From positions 970,501 to 1,034,500 of the forward strand of contig NZ_CP022203.1 in assembly GCF_002305895.1 (NCBI RefSeq): a stretch of DNA of 64,000 bases. The letters run 5' to 3'. Positions 16,549-25,539 of the stretch are shown piece after piece. A model generated the notes under the pieces. It was not told the origin of the DNA, did no database searches, and saw only the letters and a program-made list of their open reading frames with translations. Within the stretch, counting starts at the first letter, position 1, and each line of letters starts with the position of its first letter. This DNA comes from Corallococcus macrosporus DSM 14697 (lineage in GTDB: Bacteria > Myxococcota > Myxococcia > Myxococcales > Myxococcaceae). Both the position numbers and the translations under genes were made by a program.

Positions 16549-17229
16549 ATGCCGTCCATCGCCGTACTCGCCCAGGCGCACCCGGAGCAACTGGGCTGGC
16601 TCAGCAGCAAGCTGCTGGGGGTGACGCTCACGTCCGCGGAGTGGGTGCTGTGGGTGCTTGTCGTTCTGTCGGTGCTCTCCATCGCCATCATGCTGGAGCG
16701 CACGGTGTACTTCGCCCGCCACCGGCTGCCGGACTCGGAGGCGCTGGCGGTGCGGCTGGCGCGCGGTGAGCTGGACGCGGTGAAGGCCGCCATCCAGGGA
16801 CGGCAGGGCATGGAGGCCGCCATCCTCCGGGAAGGGCTGGCCTGTGCCGACCAGGGCGCGGACACGGTGGAGCAGGTGATTGCCTCCACGCTGTCTCGCG
16901 AGCGCCCGCGCTACGAGCGCTTCCTGTCGTACCTGGGCACGCTGGGCAACAACGCGCCCTTCATCGGGCTGTTCGGCACGGTGCTGGGCATCATCAAGGC
17001 CTTCAATGACCTGGGGAAGATGAACGCCCAGGGCGGCGGCGGGGCCATGCAGCAGACCGTCATGGCGGGCATCTCCGAGGCGCTCGTCGCCACGGCCGTG
17101 GGCCTGGCGGTGGCGATTCCCGCCGTGGTGGCCTTCAACGTCTTCAGCCGCCAACTCAAGACGCTCACCAGCCGCGCCAACGCCCTGGGCCATGCCCTGG
17201 TGGGCCGCCTCCGCGCGGAGGTCCGTTAG
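16549..17229 (+). CDS. exbB: MotA/TolQ/ExbB proton channel family protein
   Basis: The product has 226 residues from the ATG at 16549, with GAGGGGAAAG as ribosome site. Three membrane helices are visible at about residues 33-52, 128-150 and 174-196. The family signature lies in the second and third: LGNNAPFIGLFGTVLGIIKAFNDLG and GISEALVATAVGLAVAIPAVVAFN. With ExbD it forms the inner-membrane proton-driven motor that energises TonB. exbD starts three bases after the stop and tonB follows, so the three form an operon. Whether it is ExbB or TolQ cannot be told from sequence alone; the tonB and receptor genes downstream favour ExbB. Confidence 0.9.
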   Translation: MPSIAVLAQAHPEQLGWLSSKLLGVTLTSAEWVLWVLVVLSVLSIAIMLERTVYFARHRLPDSEALAVRLARGELDAVKAAIQGRQGMEAAILREGLACADQGADTVEQVIASTLSRERPRYERFLSYLGTLGNNAPFIGLFGTVLGIIKAFNDLGKMNAQGGGGAMQQTVMAGISEALVATAVGLAVAIPAVVAFNVFSRQLKTLTSRANALGHALVGRLRAEVR

Positions 17230-17232
17230 CCC

Positions 17233-17667
17233 ATGGCCGGCGGCGCGCAGGACAACGACGACGAAATCACCGGCATCAACGTCACCCCGCTGGTGGACGT
17301 GGTGCTGGTGCTGCTCATCATCTTCATGGTGACGGCCAACTTCATCGTCCGCGAGACGGTGGAGGTGGACCTGCCCCGCGCCGCCAACGGCGGTGAGACG
17401 GTGCAGGGGCTGGTCAACGTGGTGCTGGACAAGGAGGGCAAGCTCTTCTTCGACGGCGCCGAGGTGACGGAGAAGGAGCTGGAGGCGAAGGTCGTCGAGG
17501 CGCTGGCCAAGGACAAGGAGACGCGCGCCATCATCAGCGCCGACCAGTCGCTGCCCTATGGCCGGGTGATGCGGCTCATCGACGTGGTGAAGGGCCAGGG
17601 CATCGCGAAGTTCGCGCTCAACATCGAGAAGGACGTGGCCCCCGCGGCCGCGGCCTCCGCGCCCTGA
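17233..17667 (+). CDS. exbD: ExbD/TolR-type biopolymer transporter
   Basis: The product has 144 residues. The N-terminal segment ITGINVTPLVDVVLVLLIIFMVTANF contains the single membrane helix with the essential Asp in PLVDVVLVLLIIFM, the residue thought to carry protons with ExbB. The periplasmic domain follows (VEVDLPRA, IISADQSLPYGRVMRLIDVVKGQGI). The length is normal for the family. It lies between exbB (3-base gap) and tonB (16-base gap). Confidence 0.9.
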   Translation: MAGGAQDNDDEITGINVTPLVDVVLVLLIIFMVTANFIVRETVEVDLPRAANGGETVQGLVNVVLDKEGKLFFDGAEVTEKELEAKVVEALAKDKETRAIISADQSLPYGRVMRLIDVVKGQGIAKFALNIEKDVAPAAAASAP

Positions 17668-17683
17668 AGCGAGGCCTCAGCGC

Positions 17684-18487
17684 ATGAATCAGGCGGCCGT
17701 CGACAACACTCCCACTTCGCCCATGCACGACCGCTCGTTGGCCGTGGTGGGCGTCTTCCTGTTCGTGTCGCTGGGGATTCACGTCGGCGGCTTCTGGGCC
17801 CTGGGGGAAGGCGTGGACCGCTCGCGCCCCGCGCCCAAGCGCCCGGTGGAGCTGGTGATGGTGGAGGTGCAGAAGCCGCCCCCGCCCCCGCCGCCCGTCG
17901 AGGAGCCCAAGCCGGAGCCGCCCAAGCCGCCGCCGCCCAAGCCCAGGGCGGTGAAGCCCCCGCCGGTGAAGGTGGCCGAGGCGCCCAGGCCGCTGCCGCC
18001 TCCGCCCGTGGACGCGCCGCCGCCACCCAACGAGACACCCCCTCCGTCCGCGAAGCCCGCGCCCCTGGTGGTGGGCATGACGCTGTCCTCCACCACCAGC
18101 GCAGGAGGCTTCGCGGCGGCCGTGGGCAACACGCTCTACGGCAGGACGGGCCCCACCGCGAAGGCCCCCAAGGAGGTGAAGGCATACAGCGCGCCCAGGT
18201 ACGCGCCCATCTACCAGGTGGACTCCGAGCCCACCGTGGCCTCCGAGGTGAAGATTCCCTACCCGGAGGAGGCGCGCCGCGCGGGCGTCGAGGGCACCGT
18301 CACGCTGTCCATCGCCATCAGCCACGAGGGCAAGGTGACGGCGGTGAAGATTCTCAAGGGGCCCGGCTACGGCCTCAACGAGGCGGCGCGGGACGCCATC
18401 CGCCGCTTCCGCTTCAGGCCCGCCATCAAGGGCGGCGAGCCCGTCTCAACGGAGATGAAATACTCGTACACCTTCCTGCTCGACTGA
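17684..18487 (+). CDS. tonB: TonB-family energy transducer
   Basis: The product has 267 residues. It has an N-terminal membrane anchor at about 18-39 (LAVVGVFLFVSLGIHVGGFW), then a long Pro-rich periplasm-spanning region (about 55-125) and a C-terminal TonB domain at about 185-267 (KIPYPEEARRAGVEGTVTLSI, LNEAARDAIRRFRFRPAIK). The Y-P-x-x-A...G-x-V...A-x-x-A-x-x-x-x-x-F-x-P layout is diagnostic. It transmits ExbBD energy to outer-membrane receptors. It is followed by a large inverted repeat and then a receptor gene. Confidence 0.9.
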   Translation: MNQAAVDNTPTSPMHDRSLAVVGVFLFVSLGIHVGGFWALGEGVDRSRPAPKRPVELVMVEVQKPPPPPPPVEEPKPEPPKPPPPKPRAVKPPPVKVAEAPRPLPPPPVDAPPPPNETPPPSAKPAPLVVGMTLSSTTSAGGFAAAVGNTLYGRTGPTAKAPKEVKAYSAPRYAPIYQVDSEPTVASEVKIPYPEEARRAGVEGTVTLSIAISHEGKVTAVKILKGPGYGLNEAARDAIRRFRFRPAIKGGEPVSTEMKYSYTFLLD

Positions 18488-18496
18488 ATGTCGCCA

Positions 18497-18610
18497 CTCC
18501 CGCTGGAAGAGAGGCGGAGCGGGGGCTTGCCCGGCGCGTCCGGGGTACCCCTCCCCACAGGCAAACCGGGATTCCACCTCGCCTTCGCTCCGCCTCTCTT
18601 TCCGCGGGAG
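18497..18610 (+). terminator. Large inverted repeat between tonB and the receptor gene
   Basis: The arms at 18497-18521 and 18586-18610 are 25 bp with 23 matches, including 15 consecutive matches (AAGAGAGGCGGAGCG and its complement). The loop is 64 bases. No T-run follows. It may act as a terminator or attenuator after tonB, or be the footprint of a small mobile element. Confidence 0.45.
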
Positions 18611-18630
18611 CGGGAACACCTCTCACCCGT

Positions 18631-21393
18631 ATGCTTGGACACGCCATGTCCTCCATCCTGAAAGCCCGAGGCGCGCTGGTCGCGACCTCGCTCTTGCTGG
18701 CGGCCCCCGTGCTCGCGCAGGCGCCACAAGCCGACGCGCCTCCCGCGGACGCGGCCACGCCACCGCAGCAGGCCCAGCCCACCATCACCAGGCCGCCCGA
18801 GCTGGTGCAGCAGGTGGAGGCGCGATATCCGCCCGAGGCGCTCGCGCAGGGCCTCACCGCGTCGGTGCGGCTCATCATCACCATCGCGGCGGACGGCTCC
18901 GTCGCCGAGGTGCTGCCCACCGAGCCCGTGGGCAACGGCTTCGACGAGGCCGCCATGGAGGCGGTGCGCCAGTTCCGCTTCTCGCCCGCCGAGGTCGACG
19001 GCGTGCCCGCGCCGGTGCAGGTGGAGTACGTCTACCACTTCACCCTCACCGCGCCGGAGCCGGACGAGGGCGCCGAGGCCGCGGAGGCCGAGCAGCCCAA
19101 GGCCACGCTCACCGGTCAGCTCATCTCCCGCGGCAGCCGCTCCCGCGTGCCCAACGCCACCGTGCGCTGCGGCGACGACCCGGACGCGCCCGAGGCGATG
19201 TCCGACGAGGACGGCCGCTTCACGCTGGAGGTGCCCGCGGGCGTCTGCGAGGTGCGCGTGGTGGCCACCGGCTTCCAGCTCTACCAGACGAAGGAGGAGC
19301 TGAAGCCCAACGAGACGACGGAGGTGAACTTCTACCTCGCGCCGTCTGGCGGCGGCCTGGAGACGGTGGTGCGCTCCGCGCGGCCGAAGAAGGAGGTGGT
19401 GCGCCGCACCATCACCCGCGAGGAGGCGCAGAAGACGCCGGGCTCCTTCGGCGACCCCATCCGCGTCATCCAGTCGCTGCCGGGCGTGGCGCGCGCGCCC
19501 TTCATCTCCGGCGAGCTGCTGGTGCGTGGCTCGAACCCGGGCCAGACGTCCACCATGATGGACGGGGTCGAAATCCCGCTCCTGTTCCACCTGCTCGGCG
19601 GGCCCTCGGTGGTCAACGCCGAGTTCATCGACCAGCTCGACTTCTTCCCGGGCGGCTACGGCAGCCAGTACGGCCGCGCGGTGGGCGGCATCGTCGAGGT
19701 GGGCACGCGCAAGGGCGCCTCGGACACGCTGCACGGCTCGGTGAAGGTGGACCTGCTGGACGCGGGCTTCTTCCTGGAGAGCCCGGTTACCGACGGCATC
19801 AGCGTGGCCGCGGCCGCGCGCCGCTCGTACATCGACACGATCCTGCCCGCCGTCCTGCCGGAGACGGAGGGGGGCACGCTCTCCGTGGTGCCGCGCTACT
19901 GGGACTACCAGTTGCGCGTGGACTTCGGCGCGAAGCGGGGCTCGCCCAACGACGACACGACGGTGTCGGCCGGGGGCGCGCGCAGCTCCGGCTACGTCAT
20001 GGCCTTCGGCAGTGACGACCAGCTCCGCGTCGTGTCCACCGGCCCGGAGACGGAGCGCGACCTGGAGCTGAACACGCGCACCAACTTCCACCGCGTGAAG
20101 GGCGACTGGACCTACCGCAAGGGCGCGATGTGGTCCGTGTTCACGCCCTTCGTCGGCATGGACCGCAGCAACATCGACTTCGGGCTCGCGCGGCAGGAAG
20201 GCAAGACGTACACGCTGGGCGCCCGCGAGGTGCTGGGCATCGAGCTGAACTCCACGCTCACCCTCCGCACGGGTCTGGACCTCGTCTTCGAGCACGAGCG
20301 CTACGACGTGGCGTTCCCCGCGCCGGGCGGCATCGAATACGTGCCCTTCCCCGGCGCCGAGCCGGTGGGCCAGCAGTTGGAGGAGCAGATTGCCCTGGCC
20401 TCCTTCGACGGCGCGCTGTTCCTCGAGGCCGACCTGAACGTCGGCCGCTTCACCTTCACGCCGGGCGTGCGCGGCAACCTCCAGTCGGTGGGGAGCACGC
20501 GGAACCTGGCGCTGGACCCCCGGCTGTGGGTCCGCTACGCGGCGACGTCACGCACCAACCTGAAGGGCTCGCTGGGCCTCTACAGCCAGCCGCCGGAGAC
20601 GTTCCGCTTCATCCCCCTGCCGTACGGCAACCCGGACCTCGCCTACCAGCGCGCCTTCCAGAGCAGCCTGGGCGTGGAGCACCGCATCACCGACGTGCTC
20701 AACGTGGACGTCACCGGCTTCTTCAACCGCCGCTTCAACAACATCGTGGCGCCCGGCCAGCTCGTCACCAACGACGGCGGCGGCGTCTTCACGCTGCCGT
20801 ACTCCAACGACGGCATCGGCCGCGCGTACGGCGTGGAGGTGATGCTGAAGAAGGAGCGCGCCTCCGCGACGGACAAGTGGTCCGGCTGGCTGTCGTACAC
20901 CTTCAGCCGCGCCGAGGACGGCCGCGCCGGGCCCCGGCCGCAGGGTGGAGGGCTCTTCGGCGGCGGCGGCAGCGTGCCGGATGACTCCACGTATGGCCTC
21001 AGCCCGTGGGACCAGACGCACATCCTGACGCTGGTGGCGGGCTATGTGCTGGGCAACGGCTGGGAGCTGGGCGGCCGCTTCCGCTACACCAGCGGCCGGC
21101 CCATGACGCCGCTGGCCGGCGGCTACGACGTCTACGACGCGGACCGCAACCGCTACAACGCGACGTTCGGCCCGTACTTCTCCGACCGCACCGGAGGCTT
21201 CCACCAGTTGGACGTCCGCGTGGACAAGAGCTGGCGCTTCCAGAGCTGGACGCTCACGGCCTACCTGGACGTGCAGAACCTCTACAACGCGCAGAACGTC
21301 GAGTTCGTCTTCAACGACTACCGGTTCCGTCGGGAGTACGAGGTGCCGGGCATCCCCATCCTCCCCGTGGTGGGTGTGAAAGGAAGCTTCTGA
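18631..21393 (+). CDS. TonB-dependent receptor with N-terminal TonB-C-like and carboxypeptidase-regulatory domains
   Basis: The product is 920 residues from ATG 18631; ATG 18646 (MSSILKARGALVATSLLLAA) is also possible and gives a shorter signal peptide. After the signal comes a TonB-C-like domain at about 50-145 (PPELVQQVEARYPPEALAQG, GFDEAAMEAVRQFRFSPAEV). A carboxypeptidase-regulatory-like domain follows at about 160-235 (LISRGSRSRVPNATVRC, DEDGRFTLEVPAG). Next is the plug (RVIQSLPGVARAPFISGELLVRG, DGVEIPLLFHLLGGPSVVNA) and a 22-strand-type barrel ending in Phe (PVVGVKGSF). It should take up an unknown large nutrient through the outer membrane. The downstream lipoprotein overlaps its stop by one base. 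A paralogue lies at 49550-52165. Confidence 0.85.
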   Translation: MLGHAMSSILKARGALVATSLLLAAPVLAQAPQADAPPADAATPPQQAQPTITRPPELVQQVEARYPPEALAQGLTASVRLIITIAADGSVAEVLPTEPVGNGFDEAAMEAVRQFRFSPAEVDGVPAPVQVEYVYHFTLTAPEPDEGAEAAEAEQPKATLTGQLISRGSRSRVPNATVRCGDDPDAPEAMSDEDGRFTLEVPAGVCEVRVVATGFQLYQTKEELKPNETTEVNFYLAPSGGGLETVVRSARPKKEVVRRTITREEAQKTPGSFGDPIRVIQSLPGVARAPFISGELLVRGSNPGQTSTMMDGVEIPLLFHLLGGPSVVNAEFIDQLDFFPGGYGSQYGRAVGGIVEVGTRKGASDTLHGSVKVDLLDAGFFLESPVTDGISVAAAARRSYIDTILPAVLPETEGGTLSVVPRYWDYQLRVDFGAKRGSPNDDTTVSAGGARSSGYVMAFGSDDQLRVVSTGPETERDLELNTRTNFHRVKGDWTYRKGAMWSVFTPFVGMDRSNIDFGLARQEGKTYTLGAREVLGIELNSTLTLRTGLDLVFEHERYDVAFPAPGGIEYVPFPGAEPVGQQLEEQIALASFDGALFLEADLNVGRFTFTPGVRGNLQSVGSTRNLALDPRLWVRYAATSRTNLKGSLGLYSQPPETFRFIPLPYGNPDLAYQRAFQSSLGVEHRITDVLNVDVTGFFNRRFNNIVAPGQLVTNDGGGVFTLPYSNDGIGRAYGVEVMLKKERASATDKWSGWLSYTFSRAEDGRAGPRPQGGGLFGGGGSVPDDSTYGLSPWDQTHILTLVAGYVLGNGWELGGRFRYTSGRPMTPLAGGYDVYDADRNRYNATFGPYFSDRTGGFHQLDVRVDKSWRFQSWTLTAYLDVQNLYNAQNVEFVFNDYRFRREYEVPGIPILPVVGVKGSF

Positions 21394-22316
21394 TGAAGGC
21401 CCTGCTCGAGTCCTGTGGCCTGTCGCTGCTGCTGCTGGGCGCCACCGCGTGTGTCGACGTGGAGGACCAGCCGTCGCGCGTCCATGACTTCCGGGTGCTC
21501 GGCCTCGCCACGGAGCCCCCGGAGTTCATGGCGTCCGCGTGCGAGCTCAACCCGGCGACGCTGGACGAGCTCGCCGAGCCCGTGACGTACCGCGCGCTGC
21601 TGGTGGACCCGGCGGGCGAGGGCCGGCCCATCCAGTACACGCTGTGGGCCTGCGCGGACCCGGAGGACCGGACGTGCGCGAACGAGGCCAACCGCGTGCT
21701 GCTCGCGGAGGGCACCACCGCACCCGGAGAGCTGACGCTCAGCATCCAGCCGGGCGCGGCCACGCTGCCCGACGAGACGCCGCTGCTGGAGCGGGTGCAG
21801 GCGCTGGACCCCTACCTGGGGCTGGGCGGCCTGCGCATGCCGCTGGTGCTCTTCACCCAGGCGGGCGAGGAGCGGGTGTACGCGCAGAAGCTGATGGTCT
21901 TCTGGTGCCCGGCGGTGGAGGGCATGCGGGTGAACGAGACGCCGGTGATTCCGGGCCTGCGCGTGGATGACGTCACCTGGCCCGAGACCGCGCCGCTGGA
22001 GCTGCGGGGCGCCGGGCCCTTCGTGGTGACGTCCGAGGACGTGGCGCCCCTGCAGGAGACCTACGTGGTGCCCGGGCTGCGGCTGGAGGCGGTGACGCTG
22101 CGAGAGAGCTGGGAGATTTCCTGGCACGCGACGCTGGGCGAGTTCGCGCCGCAGGAGACGGGCGGCTCCTCCTTTGGCGGGCAGGAAGGCCGGCATCGCA
22201 CGGAGTGGGAGCCGCCGGAGGGCGCGCAGGCGCAGGAGGTGACGTTCTGGGCGGTGGTCCGTGACGGCCGGGGGGGCAGCTCCTGGGTGGTGCGGCGGGC
22301 GCTCTGGAGCCCGTGA
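21393..22316 (+). CDS. Lipoprotein partner of the TonB receptor
   Basis: The product has 307 residues. The N-terminus MKALLESCGLSLLLLGATAC ends in a lipobox with the lipidated Cys at residue 20, followed by VDVEDQPSR. The mature part (RVLGLATEPPEFMA, PVTYRALLVDPAGEGRPIQYTLWAC, QEVTFWAVVRDGRGGSSWVVR) has the same plan as the lipoprotein at 52168-53037. Its start codon overlaps the receptor stop (TGATG), so the two are translationally coupled. By analogy with SusD-like partners it may sit at the cell surface and help substrate capture, but it is not SusD-like in sequence. Confidence 0.7.
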   Translation: MKALLESCGLSLLLLGATACVDVEDQPSRVHDFRVLGLATEPPEFMASACELNPATLDELAEPVTYRALLVDPAGEGRPIQYTLWACADPEDRTCANEANRVLLAEGTTAPGELTLSIQPGAATLPDETPLLERVQALDPYLGLGGLRMPLVLFTQAGEERVYAQKLMVFWCPAVEGMRVNETPVIPGLRVDDVTWPETAPLELRGAGPFVVTSEDVAPLQETYVVPGLRLEAVTLRESWEISWHATLGEFAPQETGGSSFGGQEGRHRTEWEPPEGAQAQEVTFWAVVRDGRGGSSWVVRRALWSP

Positions 22317-22405
22317 GCCGGGCTCGCGCTCCGGCCCTCAGTCGAGCTATGCCAGGGGGACTCGCCTGAGGCCGGGCCGGGCCTGACGCGTGGGGTGGAA
22401 GGCGG

Positions 22406-24592
22406 ATGATGAGACGCACCACTGCTGGGGGAGGGGGCCGCCGGTGGGGCCCGCTGGCCGCCGCCTGTCTGGGCGTCTGGGCCTCCCTGGCCGTCGCCGC
22501 CCCTCCGCCTCCGGTGGAGGAGCCCCCGGTGACGTTGCGCCGCTTCGCGCTGCTCGTGGGCTCCAGCGAGGGCGGCGAGGGGCGCGAGCGGCTGCGCTAC
22601 GCGGGCTCGGACGCGCTGGCCATGTCGCGCGTGCTGGAGGAACTGGGCGGCGTGGCGGTGGCGGACCGCGTGCTGCTGCTGGAGGCGGACCGGAAGGGCC
22701 TGCTGGCGGCGCTGGAGCGGATGCGGGTGCTGGTGGAGGCCGCGGCCGCGGAGGGCGTCCGCAGCGAGCTGCTGCTCTACTACTCGGGCCACTCGGATGC
22801 GGACGGCCTGCTGCCGCGCGGCGAGCGGCTGACCTACGCGGCGCTGAAGGCGGGGCTGGGCGCGGTGCCCGTGGACGTGCGCATCGCGATTCTGGACTCG
22901 TGTGGCTCCGGCGCGCTGACGCGCTTCAAGGGCGGGGTGCACCGGCCGGGCTTCCTCATGGACGCGGCGTCCCAGGTGCGGGGCCACGCGTACCTCGCCT
23001 CCAGCTCCGCGGACGAGGTGGCGCAGGAGTCGGACACCATTGGGGCGTCCTTCTTCACGCACTTCCTGGTGACGGGCCTGCGCGGCGCGGCGGACGCCAG
23101 CGGGGACGGCCGCGTCACGTTGCACGAGGCCTACCAGTTCGCCTTCCATGAGACGCTGGCGCGCACCGAGCGCACCCAGGGCGGGCCGCAGCACGCGGCC
23201 TATGACATCCAGCTCGCGGGCAGCGGCGACCTGGTGCTGACGGACCTGCGCACCTCGCGCGTGCGGCTCACGGTGGCGGAGGACGTGCAAGGCCGCCTCT
23301 TCGTGCGCGACTGGGGCAACCAGTTGGTGGCGGAGCTGCAGAAGCCCGCGGGCCGGCGCCTGGCGCTGGGGCTGGAGGCGGGCCGCTACCACGTCGTGTT
23401 GGAGCGCCCCTCGCAGCGGCTGGAGGCGGAGCTGACGGTGTCGCCGAAGGGCGGCTCGGAGCTGCGCGCCGAGCACTTCGTCCCCATGACGCTCACCCGC
23501 ACGGCGGCGCGAGGCGGCACGGACGTCCGGGCGGAGGCGCTGTCCACGGGAGCGCCCGTCACCCTCGGGGACATGCCCTCCGTGCCCTTCAACCTGTCGC
23601 TGGTGCCACCGCTGGCCACCCCCGCGCTGTGGGGGGGCGGCGGGCGCAACCACCTGGCGCTGGGCGTGCTGGGCGTGCGCTCGATGCAGCTCCAGGGCTT
23701 GGGCGGCGCCGTCGGCGTGGGGTGGGTGGATGGGACGGTGGAGGGGTTCCAGGTGTCCGGCGTGGCGAACGTGGCGGGCGGGGAGATTTTCGGTCTCCAG
23801 GCGGCGTTCGGCGGCAACCTCGCCTTCGGTGGCGGGACGGGCGGGCAGGTGTCCGCCGTCTTCAACATGGCCGAGCGTGACTTCACGGGCTTCCAGGTGA
23901 GCACCACGGCGAACCGCGCGGCGGCGCGGCTCCGTGGCGTGCAGGCCGCGGTGGGCATCAACCTGGCGGAGCGGCTCGCGGGCGCGCAGGTGGGCCTCAT
24001 CAACATCTCCGGGGACGTCGCGGGCGCGCAGGTGGGCCTCATCAACGTGGCGGGGGACGTGCGCGGCGTGCAGTTGGGCCTCATCAACATCGCCGATGAC
24101 GTGTCGGTGCCCATCGGCATCTTGAGCATCGTCCGCAAGGGGCGCTTCGTGCTGGAGCTCTCCGCCGACGATGTCATGCCCTTGTCGGTGGGCATCAAGT
24201 ACGGGAGCAGGACGGTCTACGTCCTGGCCACCACGGGCGTGGGCATTGGCGAGAAGTCGCTGCGGACCTTCCTCAACCTGGGCCTGGGCGTGCACGTCCC
24301 GCTGGACGCCGCGGACCGCTACTCGCTGGACGTGGACCTGTCGTACGGGAGCTGGCAGCCGAACTTCTATGGCGGTTCGGGGCCGAAGAACACGCTGTTC
24401 CGGATGCGCGCCACGCTGGGCTGGGAGCTGAAGCGGCGCTTCGCGCTCTTCGGCGGCGTGTCCCTCAACGCGTATGACCCGTCCTCGCAGGACGAGGACC
24501 GCGACGTGAGCTGGCTGCCCCAGTGGAAGCTGGGCTGCGGCCCCGGCGGCGTCCGCCTGTGGCCCGGCCTGCTGGTGGGCGTGCGCATCTGA
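22406..24592 (+). CDS. Caspase-family (C14) protease fused to a surface-repeat and barrel-like region
   Basis: The product has 728 residues with a signal peptide (residues 1-31, ending VAVAAPPPP in style). The caspase-like domain spans about 43-265: RRFALLVGSSEG, LLLYYSGHSDADG with catalytic His129, and VRIAILDSCGSGAL with catalytic Cys166. A beta-rich middle (about 275-400) follows. The C-terminal 300 residues contain LA_2272-type repeats (GAQVGLINISGDVAGAQVGL, NVAGDVRGVQLGLINIADDV) and amphipathic strands. The enzyme would therefore be exported and probably anchored in or across the outer membrane. It lies 89 bases after the receptor lipoprotein on the same strand. Whether the peptidase is active is unknown; both dyad residues are present. 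Confidence 0.75.
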   Translation: MMRRTTAGGGGRRWGPLAAACLGVWASLAVAAPPPPVEEPPVTLRRFALLVGSSEGGEGRERLRYAGSDALAMSRVLEELGGVAVADRVLLLEADRKGLLAALERMRVLVEAAAAEGVRSELLLYYSGHSDADGLLPRGERLTYAALKAGLGAVPVDVRIAILDSCGSGALTRFKGGVHRPGFLMDAASQVRGHAYLASSSADEVAQESDTIGASFFTHFLVTGLRGAADASGDGRVTLHEAYQFAFHETLARTERTQGGPQHAAYDIQLAGSGDLVLTDLRTSRVRLTVAEDVQGRLFVRDWGNQLVAELQKPAGRRLALGLEAGRYHVVLERPSQRLEAELTVSPKGGSELRAEHFVPMTLTRTAARGGTDVRAEALSTGAPVTLGDMPSVPFNLSLVPPLATPALWGGGGRNHLALGVLGVRSMQLQGLGGAVGVGWVDGTVEGFQVSGVANVAGGEIFGLQAAFGGNLAFGGGTGGQVSAVFNMAERDFTGFQVSTTANRAAARLRGVQAAVGINLAERLAGAQVGLINISGDVAGAQVGLINVAGDVRGVQLGLINIADDVSVPIGILSIVRKGRFVLELSADDVMPLSVGIKYGSRTVYVLATTGVGIGEKSLRTFLNLGLGVHVPLDAADRYSLDVDLSYGSWQPNFYGGSGPKNTLFRMRATLGWELKRRFALFGGVSLNAYDPSSQDEDRDVSWLPQWKLGCGPGGVRLWPGLLVGVRI

Positions 24593-24670
24593 CGCCCTCG
24601 GGGAGGCAGCTCACCGCGACGCGGGCCGTGGCGACGGGCTCGCCGAGGTGACGCCCGGTTCAGCCGTCGC

Positions 24671-25444
24671 TCAGCGCAGCCACGCCAGCACCGCGGGCTG
24701 CGCGTCCACATGGACGAAGTGCCCGGCCTCTGGCGCCGTCTCCACCGGGCAGCCCGCGGCCACCATGCGCGCCACGTCCGCGTCGCTCACGTACTTGGAG
24801 CGGCCACCCCGGAGGCAGCGCATCGGCGGGCCGTCCCTACGCTCCACCGCCGCCCACAGGTCCGTGTCATTCACGCGGGAGTGCAGGTCCGCCAGCGCCT
24901 GGCGGTCGAAGCGCCAGCGCACGCCGCCCTCCTCCGTCACCAGGTTCATCAGCAGCCAGTCCGCCAGCGGCTCCGACAGCCCGCGGCCCGTGAGCTCCGC
25001 GCGCATCGCCCGGCGGTTCTCCGCCCGCGCCGGGGCCTGGAGCAGGATGCCCAGGACCTTGCCGCTCTCCGACAAGTCGCCCGGCACCGGCCCCGGAGCG
25101 ATGTCCAGCAGGGACACGCTCTTGACGGCCTCCGGCACATGCAGGCTCGCCGCGAGCGTCACGCGGCCTCCCAGCGAGTGGCCCACCCAGTCGAACGCAC
25201 CGTCGAAGCCCCGCGCGCGCGCCGTGTCCACCACGTCCCGGGCCATGCTGTAGAGGTCCGAATTCGACGGCAGGGCAGGGGACGTGCCGTGCCCGGTGAG
25301 GTCCGGCAGGAGGATGCGCCGGCTCGGGTCCGCCGCGCTCCACGCCGCCGCCAATGAGCGCAGGTTGCGCCCCGTGCCCAGGAAGCCGTGCAGCATCACC
25401 GTGGGCACCTCGCCCTCACCCACTTGGAAGCTCTCGAGGACCAT
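24671..25444 (-). CDS. Alpha/beta hydrolase (YbfF-like esterase)
   Basis: The product has 257 residues with an alpha/beta-hydrolase fold: oxyanion motif VMLHGFLGTGRNLRSLA, then LLPDLTGHGTSP. The nucleophile elbow WVGHSLGGR carries Ser90, and the C-terminal catalytic His is in APEAGHFVHVDAQP. The LHGFLG...N-x-x-S-x-A pattern and the family length resemble YbfF-type acyl-CoA/ester hydrolases. The substrate is not known. It is divergent from the SnoaL-like gene, sharing a short intergenic region of about 95 bases. Confidence 0.75.
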   Translation of the reverse strand: MVLESFQVGEGEVPTVMLHGFLGTGRNLRSLAAAWSAADPSRRILLPDLTGHGTSPALPSNSDLYSMARDVVDTARARGFDGAFDWVGHSLGGRVTLAASLHVPEAVKSVSLLDIAPGPVPGDLSESGKVLGILLQAPARAENRRAMRAELTGRGLSEPLADWLLMNLVTEEGGVRWRFDRQALADLHSRVNDTDLWAAVERRDGPPMRCLRGGRSKYVSDADVARMVAAGCPVETAPEAGHFVHVDAQPAVLAWLR

Positions 25445-25539
25445 GCGATTCGTGCCTTTCTCTCCGCCCCGTGTGCCTTGACGCGGGGCGGGCCGTGCCG
25501 CTTCATACCTTGAACGCCCCGCCTGACGAGGTCTTCCGC

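Noticed and set aside
18367-20295. 642-residue minus-strand open frame rich in His, Arg and Leu
   Set aside because: It lies antisense to the tonB end and the receptor gene and has no protein-like pattern.
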